A stretch of 41,825 nucleotides of DNA from Ideonella sp. MAG2. Its GTDB lineage: Bacteria; Pseudomonadota; Gammaproteobacteria; Burkholderiales; Burkholderiaceae_C. The stretch covers positions 397,992 to 439,816 of the forward strand of contig PTEU01000002.1 in the NCBI GenBank assembly GCA_004359425.1, read 5' to 3'. Numbering within the stretch: position 1 is the first letter of the stretch; each line of letters begins with the position of its first letter. Shown here piece after piece: positions 26,847 to 34,444 of the stretch. The notes beneath the pieces are model-generated. The model saw nothing but the letters and a program-made list of their open reading frames with translations, did not search any database and was not told where the DNA came from. The position numbers were made by a program, and so were the translations under genes.

Positions 26847-28332
26847 AGCGCGGGCACTTCCGTGCCCAGCAGCTCGGCCTGAGGCGGAAGTCGCCCACGC
26901 GCAGCGCGCGCTGGGCGCTGCCAGGGGAAAGCAGGTCGCGCAGAGGCGCGTTGCTCATGACCTTGGAGTTGGGCAGCAAGAGCACCTCAGTGATGGTCTC
27001 GTGGCTGGGGTTGGCGATGACAAACACCGACTCGCCAATGCGGTCGGTGTGGCGCTCAAAGGCCAGCAGGCGGGTGGCTTCGATGAGGCGGAAGTCGCCC
27101 ACGCGCAGCGCGCGCTGGGCTTTGCGCAGGGCAATGAGTTGGCGCGTCCATTGCAGGTCGGGCTGCTCGTCGTGCACCAGGTCCCAGCGCATGGGGGCGC
27201 GCATGCCAGGGTCGTCACCGCCGGTCATGCCCAGCTCCGAGCCGTAATACAAATTGGGCGCCCCCGGCAGGGTGAACTGCAGCAGTTGCGTCAGGCGGCG
27301 CAGCGTAGGGTCGGGCACGGTGGTGGCTAGGCGCGGGGTGTCGTGGTTGTCCAGCATCAACCAGCTCTTGAGCAGGTTGTCCACGCCGGCATCGACGATC
27401 AGGCGGTTCAACATGCGGGCGGCAGTCGCCACCGGCAGCTTGCCTTGCACCATGCGCAGAATGATCTCGCGGGTGCTGAAGTTCATCACCCCATCCACGC
27501 TGGGGAACCACTCTTGCGGATAGGTCCACAGCTCGCCCACCACCAGCGAGCCGGGCTTTTCGTCATGGGCGTGCTGGGTCAGGTCTTCCAGCACATTGAA
27601 GCCGATGTCATGGCCCACATCCAGGCGCCAGCCGTCAATGCCGTCGCGCAAGTAGCTGCGCACTACAGAGTCTGGCCCGGCATACAAATGCTCGCGGGCG
27701 GCCGGGTGCTCCATCACCAGCTCGGGCAGGTTCTGGGCGTTGTACCAGCAGCGCACGCCGCCGGGGTAGGCGGGGTTGAAGTCGAACCACGCACGATACG
27801 GGCTGGCGGCATCGGCCAAAGCCTGCTGAAAGATGGGCGCATTGCGGCCCATGTGGTTGAACACGCCGTCCAGCACCAGCTTCATGCCCCGACCATGCAG
27901 GTCGGCCGCCAGGGCTTTGACATCGTCGCGCGTGCCGTATTCGGGCGACACCTGCTGGTAGTCCAGCGCGTCGTACTTGTGGTTGGTGTAGGCGCTACAG
28001 ATGGGGTTGAGGTAGAGCACATCCACACCCAAGCCTTGCACATGGTCGAGGTGGGCGCGGGTGCTGGCCAGGTCGCCGCCCCAAAAGTCGATCTCGTGGC
28101 TCCAGACCTTTACGTCCTCCAGGTACTGGCCTTGGGTGGGCAGCTCGCTCCAGTCGCGCAGGCGCTTGGGCGCGGGGTAGAGGTGGCGCTTGGCATCCAA
28201 GTTGCTGCTGGGCGCAAAGCGGTCCACCAGCACTTGGTAGACGATGGCGCCGTTGCGCCAGTCGGCCTCGCGGGCTTCATAGCGGCCGTGCACGGCACGG
28301 TCATGGCGGTTGGCGAGTGGAGGTCGATTCAT
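26759..28332 (-). CDS. GH13 alpha-amylase/cyclomaltodextrinase-like enzyme with a damaged 3' end
   Basis: No signal peptide is seen, so the enzyme is probably cytoplasmic and cleaves imported dextrins. GH13 regions are clear: LVLDGVFNHMG, GWRLDVGHD (nucleophile), VVGELWTY (acid/base) and MLDNHDTPR. The catalytic barrel is complete and the protein is sound to about 26917 (MSNAPLRDLLSPG). There a second copy of a 37-bp internal segment occurs and the frame changes. In the open frame translation runs on into MATE sequence to 26083; in the other frame a sensible tail (AELLGTEVPALCDEPSRQAL...) ends at 26759, the end used here. The enzyme may keep its barrel but lacks a normal C-terminal beta domain. 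Start ATG 28332. Confidence 0.8.
26880..26916 (+). repeat. 37-bp direct repeat, copy A (misplaced copy)
   Basis: Identical over 37 bases to 27084-27120. It encodes AQRALRVGDFRL in the amylase, but here it sits at the C-terminal end where that sequence has no structural place, and it shifts the frame. Confidence 0.9.
27084..27120 (+). repeat. 37-bp direct repeat, copy B (native position)
   Basis: Encodes the AQRALRVGDFRL segment before IEATRLLAFERH, the expected place in a GH13 enzyme. Confidence 0.9.
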
Positions 28333-28351
28333 GGTTTGGTAGAAGAGAAGA

Positions 28352-28466
28352 CCGCCACAGAGTCACAGAGACACGGAGAACAAGAGAACGAGGGCCGTGC
28401 TGGGCTGGGCTGGGGCAAGATCTATACGGTGATGTCTTTCTCTGTGGCTCTGTGTCTCTGTGGCGG
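28352..28466. repeat. 115-bp snap-back element with 29-bp inverted ends
   Basis: CCGCCACAGAGTCACAGAGA at 28352 and its inverted partner ending GTGTCTCTGTGGCGG at 28466 match at 26 of 29 positions. The arms are built from short CACAGAG units. It fills the gap between malG and the amylase gene on the minus strand, so the mRNA would form a large hairpin between them. Similar CACAGAG-rich inverted repeats occur as dispersed elements in many bacteria (recollection, not checked). Confidence 0.8.
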
Positions 28467-28497
28467 CATTCCCCTGCCCACAGTCAGTTCATCAAGC

Positions 28498-29388
28498 TCA
28501 TCCTTTGACGCCGCCCGCCGTCAGGCCGGAGACAATCCAGCGCTGCGCCAACAAGAACACGGCGGTGATGGGCAGGCCCGAGAGCACCGCCGCCGCCGCA
28601 AAGTCGCCCCACAAATACTTCTGTTCATACAGGTAGTACTTGGAGCCCACAGCCAGGGTCAGGTTGGGCTCTTCGCGCAGCAAGATGCTGGCAATGGGGT
28701 ACTCGATGATGGTGCCGATGAAGGCCAACACGAACACCACCATGAGGATGGGCACGGCCATGGGCAGCAGCACCAAGCGGAAGGCCTGCCAGTGTGTGGC
28801 GCCGTCGACCTTGGCGTTCTCTTCAATCTCGACGGGGATGGTGTCGAAGTAGCCTTTGATGGTCCAGACATGCGTGGCCACGCCGCCCAGGTAAGCGACG
28901 ATCAAACCGGTGTGGGTCTCGACGCCCAACCAGGGCACATGCTGGCCCAGGCCGTCGAAGATGGCGTAGATGGCAATCAGCGCCACCGCCACCGGGAACA
29001 TCTGCAGCAGCAGCATGCTGTTGAGCAAGCCCGCTTTAAAGCGGAACTTGAGCCTCGCAAAGGCATAGGCCGCCGTGGTGGAGATGGTGACGATCAACAG
29101 TGAGGAGATGGTCGCAATCTTGATGCTGTTCCACAGCCATAGCAGCACCGGAAACGGCGGCTGCACCACCACGCCATCGGCCCGCGTCCAGGGGATGCCC
29201 AGCGCCAGCGCCCAATGCTCAAAGGTGATGTCGCGCGGGATGATGTCGCCCGTCGCAAAGTTGCCCGGCCGCAGCGAGATAGAAAGCACCGCCAGCAGCG
29301 GCATCAGGGTCAGCGCAATCAGGACCCACAAGGCCACATGCGTGGCCCAGACGCGAATGCGTTGGCGTTTACCAGTGACGATGGCCAC
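28498..29388 (-). CDS. malG: Maltodextrin ABC transporter permease (second copy)
   Basis: A 296-residue permease closely resembling the first copy, including [20 protein letters not shown], the EAA loop [20 protein letters not shown] and the same C-terminal AGGVKG. GTG 29388 is chosen over TTG 29394 because AGAGAG then lies 6 bases upstream. It starts 13 bases after the unknown secreted protein that separates it from malF, an unusual order. The sequence is intact. Confidence 0.92.
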   Translation of the reverse strand: MAIVTGKRQRIRVWATHVALWVLIALTLMPLLAVLSISLRPGNFATGDIIPRDITFEHWALALGIPWTRADGVVVQPPFPVLLWLWNSIKIATISSLLIVTISTTAAYAFARLKFRFKAGLLNSMLLLQMFPVAVALIAIYAIFDGLGQHVPWLGVETHTGLIVAYLGGVATHVWTIKGYFDTIPVEIEENAKVDGATHWQAFRLVLLPMAVPILMVVFVLAFIGTIIEYPIASILLREEPNLTLAVGSKYYLYEQKYLWGDFAAAAVLSGLPITAVFLLAQRWIVSGLTAGGVKG

Positions 29389-29401
29389 AGTCAACTCTCT
29401 T

Positions 29402-30457
29402 TCATTTGAGACCCTGACAGGTCAACTCAGGGCGGTAGCCAAAGTACGCGCTTGGAGGCATAGAGGCCGCAAACAATGACAGATCTTCGATTTGCTTTTC
29501 CAATCGTTGGTCCATCGGCTTTGGCTCCAATTTCTTGGGCCCGACTGGCATGACCCAGATGGCGATCGACGCATCCTCAACCCCTCTCACAAGCTGCTTT
29601 CCCCATGGACTGTTCACGAACGCTAAGTAGGCTTTACTGTGTGCTTGTGGAATACGACGAAGAAACTCAGAGGTCAACCGCTCGCGTTTCATCTCAATTG
29701 AATCTCGCAAATCATCAAGTTGCCCATACGCCAGCGCCTGCATGCTGACTGTTTGCTCATACAGTTCCCTCGCCTTATCGCCGAGCACGCTCTTTAGTGC
29801 CGTGCGGAATGGCGCACCCAAGCTGTGATGCTCAAGTTCAGCATTTAAGGCCAGCCAGGGGTGCCGCTGCGCCCGTCCACTGCCGAGATCGGTGGCCATG
29901 TTGGAAACCAAACTAAGCGATTGAACAACACGATGCACAGACATCGCGCGAAGCCCTTCTTCTGAATCTAGCCAGGCTTCCAGCGACTTCTTCTGTTCAG
30001 CGCTCAATGCACCAAGAGCTTGCCTGACTCCACGTAACTTGAGTGAAGACAGAGTCGCTGCATCAGGAGGTGCGATGCCCTTCTTGTTGGCATGAGTGAG
30101 ATAGGTCTGCCCCGACATGAAATCGAAGCTGGCATCCTTAATGGCCGCACGTCTAACAGGATCGGCCAGCAGTGCATCAGGGTCCATCTCCTTTAACTCC
30201 CGACATTGCGTCAGGAGCGCATTCCTTTGCACGCCTTCTATGACAGTCCCCCCTTGCATCATCCAAAGAATGTTGTTCTTAAAGGGTTGATCGCTCATTC
30301 CAATCAAGCGCTCGGCGACACGGACTCCAGTCGAGTCAAGATCCTCAGCCTTCGGTGTCACCTCGACAGAAAAGACGGGGACAGATATCAGCGCAGCCAT
30401 GACCAAGACCGCAGCATGAACGCCGTCACGCATCGAATAGCTCGAAGAGGCTTTCAC
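29402..30457 (-). CDS. Unknown secreted protein inserted between malF and malG (DUF2059-like)
   Basis: A 351-residue protein with a signal peptide ([16 protein letters not shown], residues 15-30). The mature protein is mostly charged helices. Two segments, [20 protein letters not shown] (about 150-170) and [18 protein letters not shown] (about 280-297), resemble the helical pattern of DUF2059 proteins (L-x-x-F-x-x-S-P-x-G-x-x-L), a family of unknown periplasmic role; the match is weak. Its GTG overlaps the malF stop (GTGA), and malG follows after 13 bases, so it is translated as part of the transporter operon. Base composition is lower in GC than its neighbours, which suggests later insertion into the operon. 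A periplasmic accessory role in uptake is possible. Confidence 0.75.
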   Translation of the reverse strand: MKASSSYSMRDGVHAAVLVMAALISVPVFSVEVTPKAEDLDSTGVRVAERLIGMSDQPFKNNILWMMQGGTVIEGVQRNALLTQCRELKEMDPDALLADPVRRAAIKDASFDFMSGQTYLTHANKKGIAPPDAATLSSLKLRGVRQALGALSAEQKKSLEAWLDSEEGLRAMSVHRVVQSLSLVSNMATDLGSGRAQRHPWLALNAELEHHSLGAPFRTALKSVLGDKARELYEQTVSMQALAYGQLDDLRDSIEMKRERLTSEFLRRIPQAHSKAYLAFVNSPWGKQLVRGVEDASIAIWVMPVGPKKLEPKPMDQRLEKQIEDLSLFAASMPPSAYFGYRPELTCQGLK

Positions 30458-31989
30458 GAGAATTTCTTCGTCAGTCGCAGGTTGATCAGCGCCATGGCCG
30501 CCACGATGATGAAGATCATGGTGGAGATGGCGGCCGCCAGGCCAAAGTTGGCGCCAGCGTCGGTGAAGGCAATGCGGTAGGTGTAGCTGACCAGAATGTC
30601 ATTCGTGCCTGCGGGCAGCTTGGAGTTGAGGATGTCCGGGCTGCCATTGGTCAGCAGGGCAATCAACACAAAGTTGTTGAAGTTGAAGGCAAAGGCCGAC
30701 ACCAACAGCGGCGTGAGCGGCTTGATGACCAAGGGCAGCGTGATCTTGAAGAAGTTGGTCAGCGGACCCACACCGGCCAGGGCGCTGGCTTCATACAAGT
30801 CGGCCGGGATGGCTTTGAGCAGGCCCGTGCACAGAATCATGATGTAGGGATAGCCCAGCCAGGTGTTGACGATGAGTAGCATCGCCTTGGCCAAGAAGGG
30901 GTCGGAGAACCAAGCCGGGCGGATGCCGAAGAGCGCATCGAGCACGGCGTTAATCTCACCAAAGTTTTGGTTGAACAAGCCCTTGAACACCAAGATGGAG
31001 ATGAAGCCCGGCACCGCATAGGGCAAGAACAGCAAGGTGCGGTAGAGCGTGCGGTGGGCCAGGGCCTCCCAGTTCAGCGCCACGGCCAAGGTCATGCCCA
31101 GCGCGGTGGCAAACAGCACCGTCAGGGCTGAGAATTCCACCGTCCAAATGAAGATCTGCACAAAGGGGCCACGGAAGTCCGGGTCGCCCAGCATGCGGGT
31201 GTAGTTGGCCCAACCCACGTCCACCTTGAAGGCGGGCGAGAGGCGCTCGCCGCTGGCGGCATGCTCGAAAAAGCCTTCGTCGCGGTTGACGCTGAACAGC
31301 AGGCCATCGGCTTGGCGGGTCAGGCTGCCATCGGCCTGCGCCACCCACAGCGGGCGCAGCGGCGCAAATTCACCCACGCCGGCATAACGCCAAACATCAG
31401 CCGAGCCGGGTGCTTGCAGGCTCAGGGCCATCAGGCCGTCGCGCAGGGCGATCTGCTCACGCAAGGGCAGTGGCGCGCTGGGTAGCGCCGCGCCTTCAGC
31501 GCGGGGCTCCAGCGTCACGGTTTGGGCAGGCCCCAGCTTCAGCGCGGGCGTTTGCCAGCGGGCCACGCCGTCAGGGCCGCTCAGCACCAAGCGGTGCTGC
31601 CCGCCTTCGGCAAGCAGGGTGAAGCGCTGCAGGTGCGCCTCGTCGACCTGGGTTTGGGCCAGCAGGTAGGCGCGGGCGCGCTCTTCGCTGAGCAGGTGCG
31701 TGGCCGAGTAATTGGTAAAGCCAATGCGCACCGTCAAGACCAGCGGCAAGGCCACAAACAGCAGCATGCCGGCCACGCCGGGGAAGAGGTAGCGCGCCGC
31801 CAGGGTCTTGGGGGAGAGATAGATGTAACCCGTGACCATGCCCCCCACACCGGCGGCCACGGCCCAGACGGGCTCACCCGCCAAGTGAATGCGAAACACC
31901 AGCCAGGCCCAGGCCAGGGTGCCCAGGACGGCCAAGGCCCAGCCCAGGGCTTTGGTGACAGAGGAAGTTGAAGATGCAGCGGTACGCAT
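30454..31989 (-). CDS. malF: Maltodextrin ABC transporter permease (second copy)
   Basis: A 511-residue permease with the same plan as the first copy: N-terminal membrane segments, a long periplasmic loop (about residues 90-260), [23 protein letters not shown] and the EAA loop DLYEASALAGVGPLTNFFKI. ATG 31989 lies five bases after the true end of the damaged malE. The gene is intact and its stop overlaps the next gene. Confidence 0.93.
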   Translation of the reverse strand: MRTAASSTSSVTKALGWALAVLGTLAWAWLVFRIHLAGEPVWAVAAGVGGMVTGYIYLSPKTLAARYLFPGVAGMLLFVALPLVLTVRIGFTNYSATHLLSEERARAYLLAQTQVDEAHLQRFTLLAEGGQHRLVLSGPDGVARWQTPALKLGPAQTVTLEPRAEGAALPSAPLPLREQIALRDGLMALSLQAPGSADVWRYAGVGEFAPLRPLWVAQADGSLTRQADGLLFSVNRDEGFFEHAASGERLSPAFKVDVGWANYTRMLGDPDFRGPFVQIFIWTVEFSALTVLFATALGMTLAVALNWEALAHRTLYRTLLFLPYAVPGFISILVFKGLFNQNFGEINAVLDALFGIRPAWFSDPFLAKAMLLIVNTWLGYPYIMILCTGLLKAIPADLYEASALAGVGPLTNFFKITLPLVIKPLTPLLVSAFAFNFNNFVLIALLTNGSPDILNSKLPAGTNDILVSYTYRIAFTDAGANFGLAAAISTMIFIIVAAMALINLRLTKKFS

Positions 31990-31994
31990 GGTGA

Positions 31995-32952
31995 TCAGCG
32001 TTTCTCCATGCGGGCGGCCGCGCCCTTGAGCGCATCAGCCGGGCTTTGGCGGCCTTGGGTGATGGCCTCCAGCGCGGCGTCCAACGGCAATCATGCAGCC
32101 CAGCACGCCCACAAAAGGCCTGGAGGGTTTGTCGGCACTGAGGCCTGGAATGGGGGCCACGGCAAAGTTGATGCCGGCCTTGCGGGCGTTGTCCCAGGCC
32201 CAGGGGCCGGAGATCATCATCGCCACCTGGCCCTTGGCAAAGCTGGCTTCCATTTCGGCATAGCGCGCACCACGCGCCATCACGCCGTCGTCCAGCAGGC
32301 GGCGCAGCAGGGTGGCACCCTTCACGGCCCCTTCGTTGGCCACGCCCACTTGGCTAGGGTCCAGCTCACCTTTGGCGTTACGGCCAAAGATCTCGCCGCC
32401 CGCCCCAGCCAGCAGCGGCCAAGTGAAAAAACTCTTGTTGTAGTCCCAGAGGATGGCCTTTTTGCCTTGGGCACTCAACTGCTTGTCCAGCGCGATGACC
32501 TCGTCAAAGGTCTTGGGCACTTTGGGCACCAGGGCGGTGTTGACGATCAGGCCCACGGCCTCGATGGACAGCGGATAGCCCCAGACTTGACCTTTGAAGG
32601 TGAAGGCTTGCCAAGCGGCCTCGTCAATGCCTTCGCGCACGGCCTTGGAGGGGCGCAGCGGCACGATCAGGCCGCTGCGGGCCCATTCGCCCGTGCGGTC
32701 GTGCGGCCAGCACATGATGTCTGGGCCCTTGCCCGCACCAGCGGCCGCCTGGAACTTGTCGGGTGCGCCTTCAGGGTGCTGCACCACCACCTTCACGCCG
32801 CTCACTGCCGTGAAGGCGTCGCCCACTTTTTGCAAGCCGTTGTAGCCCTTGTCGCCGTTGATCCAGACCAGCAATTCGGGCGGGGCAGCCTGAGCGGCCC
32901 CCTGCAGCGCGCACAGCAATGCGGCTGCGGCGGTGAAACGCTTGCACATCAT
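31995..32952 (-). pseudogene. malE: Maltodextrin-binding protein (second copy) with an internal out-of-frame deletion
   Basis: The signal peptide (FTAAAALLCALQGAAQA) and about 285 residues are normal (LLVWINGDKGYNGLQKV, GPDIMCWPHDRTGEW, AMMISGPWAWDN). After FVGVLGCMI the frame breaks near 32085: the open frame ends in GRRAGGHHPRPPKPG at 32035, whereas the next frame reads LDAALEAITQGRQSPADALK and ends at 31995, the expected MalE C-terminus. Compared with the first copy, about 75 codons between these parts are missing. As written, no functional binding protein is made; the first malE could serve. The ATG overlaps the malK stop. A sequencing or assembly error is a real alternative, because the flanking code shows no decay. 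Confidence 0.85.
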
Positions 32953-34106
32953 GCGACCCGCGCTTGGCGCATGGCCCCGGCGCTGGCGGCCAGGCGCGGG
33001 TAGGCCAAGCCTTCTGCATTGAACACATAACACCACTCGGGCGGCACCTCAAAGGCCAGGGCTTGGCCGGCGGCCAAGGGGGTGCGGCCATCCAGCAGCA
33101 CCGAGAAGGGCTCGGGCGTGTCGGTGCCCACAGCGCAAGTCGCCACGTCTACATAGGCCTGGGTGCTGCTGCCCAAGGCCTCCACAAAGGTCACCGGCGC
33201 TGTCAGGGTTTGCGCGCCGCTGGCACCGGCCCCTGCCAGCGCCAGGTGCTCGGGGCGGATGCCCAGGGTCACCTTGTCGCCCGGCTTGGCGCCTTGCGCA
33301 TTGACGGTGGCGTAAAGCACCTCGCCGGTGCTGAGCTTGACCTGCGCCCCGGCGGCATCGGCCGCCACAATCTCGCCGGCCAAGAAGTTCATCTTGGGTG
33401 AACCGATGAAACCCGCCACAAACAGATTGCAAGGGTGCTCGTAAAGCTCGATGGGGGCACCCACCTGCTCCACCTTGCCCGCGCTCAGCACCACGATGCG
33501 GTCGGCCAGGGTCATGGCTTCGACCTGGTCGTGGGTCACATAGATCATGGTGGTCTTGAGCTCGTCGTGCAGCTTGGCGAACTCATAGCGCATGCGCACG
33601 CGCAAGGCGGCGTCCAGGTTGGACAGCGGCTCGTCAAACAAAAAGACCTGGGGCTTGCGCACGATGGCCCGGCCAATGGCCACGCGCTGCCGTTGGCCGC
33701 CCGAGAGGTCTTTGGGCTTGCGGTCCAAGAGATGGTCGATGTGCAGCACCTTGGCGGCGCGGTGCACGGCGTCGTGGATCTCTTGCTGGCTCATGCCCGC
33801 CAACTTCAGGCCAAAGGCCATGTTGTCGAACAGGTTCATGTGCGGGTAGAGCGCATAGGACTGAAAGACCATGGCGATGCCGCGCTCGGCCGGGGGCACG
33901 TCGTTGACGCGGCGCCCGCCAATGGACAAGTCGCCGCTGGTGATGTCCTCCAGCCCGGCGATGGTGCGCAGCAGCGTGGACTTGCCGCAGCCCGAGGGGC
34001 CGACAAAGACCATGAACTCGCCATCGCGGATGTGCAGGTCCACCCCTTTAAGAATGGTCACATCGCCATACGCCTTGCGCACACCAGAGAGCAACACTTC
34101 AGCCAC
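32949..34106 (-). CDS. malK: Maltodextrin ABC transporter ATPase
   Basis: A 385-residue ATPase. Walker A ([14 protein letters not shown]), the signature [15 protein letters not shown], Walker B ([13 protein letters not shown]) and the switch histidine in [10 protein letters not shown] are all present. A C-terminal OB-like regulatory domain follows ([11 protein letters not shown] and [14 protein letters not shown]). GTG 34106 is chosen because AAGGAAG lies 6 bases upstream and translation then begins [14 protein letters not shown]; the longer open frame runs through a repeat. It is the only ATPase in the window and could energise both MalFG pairs, as MalK-type ATPases may serve several sugar transporters. 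First gene of the minus-strand operon. Confidence 0.95.
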   Translation of the reverse strand: MAEVLLSGVRKAYGDVTILKGVDLHIRDGEFMVFVGPSGCGKSTLLRTIAGLEDITSGDLSIGGRRVNDVPPAERGIAMVFQSYALYPHMNLFDNMAFGLKLAGMSQQEIHDAVHRAAKVLHIDHLLDRKPKDLSGGQRQRVAIGRAIVRKPQVFLFDEPLSNLDAALRVRMRYEFAKLHDELKTTMIYVTHDQVEAMTLADRIVVLSAGKVEQVGAPIELYEHPCNLFVAGFIGSPKMNFLAGEIVAADAAGAQVKLSTGEVLYATVNAQGAKPGDKVTLGIRPEHLALAGAGASGAQTLTAPVTFVEALGSSTQAYVDVATCAVGTDTPEPFSVLLDGRTPLAAGQALAFEVPPEWCYVFNAEGLAYPRLAASAGAMRQARVA

Positions 34107-34148
34107 AGAACTTCCTTTCAAGCCCCCAGCCATTGGGCGGCGTATGGT

Positions 34149-34251
34149 TTGGACTGACGCAAAGCGGGCAGGGCTAGGCGCGAAGGCGCAGACAGTACAG
34201 GGGTACAGCAAGCCGAAGCAACGACGCCATGCCCGTTTCGCGTCAGTCCAA
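34149..34251. repeat. 103-bp element with 22-bp terminal inverted repeats
   Basis: TTGGACTGACGCAAAGCGGG at 34149-34170 is matched by its inverted counterpart at 34230-34251 (20 of 22 bases). It could be a miniature transposable element or a regulatory hairpin in the malK leader. No target duplication is clear. Confidence 0.7.
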
Positions 34252-34361
34252 TGTAGATTACGTACAGCGACAGATGGCATTTCACAACGAAACAGCCCAG
34301 TAGATCAAGAGGTCATTCCACGCCAAATCAATAACTTATTGGACACTCCGGGAATACCCGA

Positions 34362-34376
34362 TGTAGTCAAACTACA
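34362..34376. promoter_or_regulatory. Predicted maltodextrin operator (copy 3, perfect palindrome) between malK and glgP
   Basis: TGTAGTCAAACTACA is a perfect 6+3+6 palindrome. A further half-site (GGACTACAC) follows at 34379. The position in the 338-bp divergent gap lets it control both malK-malE-malF-malG and glgP-glgB-glgX-malQ. The rest of the gap holds the 103-bp inverted-repeat element and a copy of ATCAATAACTTA. Confidence 0.7.
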
Positions 34377-34444
34377 TTTGGACTACACAAAGCGGAGCGA
34401 GACACCGATACTTCCGTCTGTCAAAACAGGAGATCTCCCCTGCC

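Noticed and set aside
27343..29103. Long plus-strand open frame across amylase and malG
   Set aside because: It is a mirror of real minus-strand genes in high-GC DNA, with His/Gly/Gln-rich translation and no family motifs.
34107..34280. Longer malK start at 34280
   Set aside because: The added residues are encoded by the inverted-repeat element and lack family similarity; GTG 34106 has a good ribosome site.
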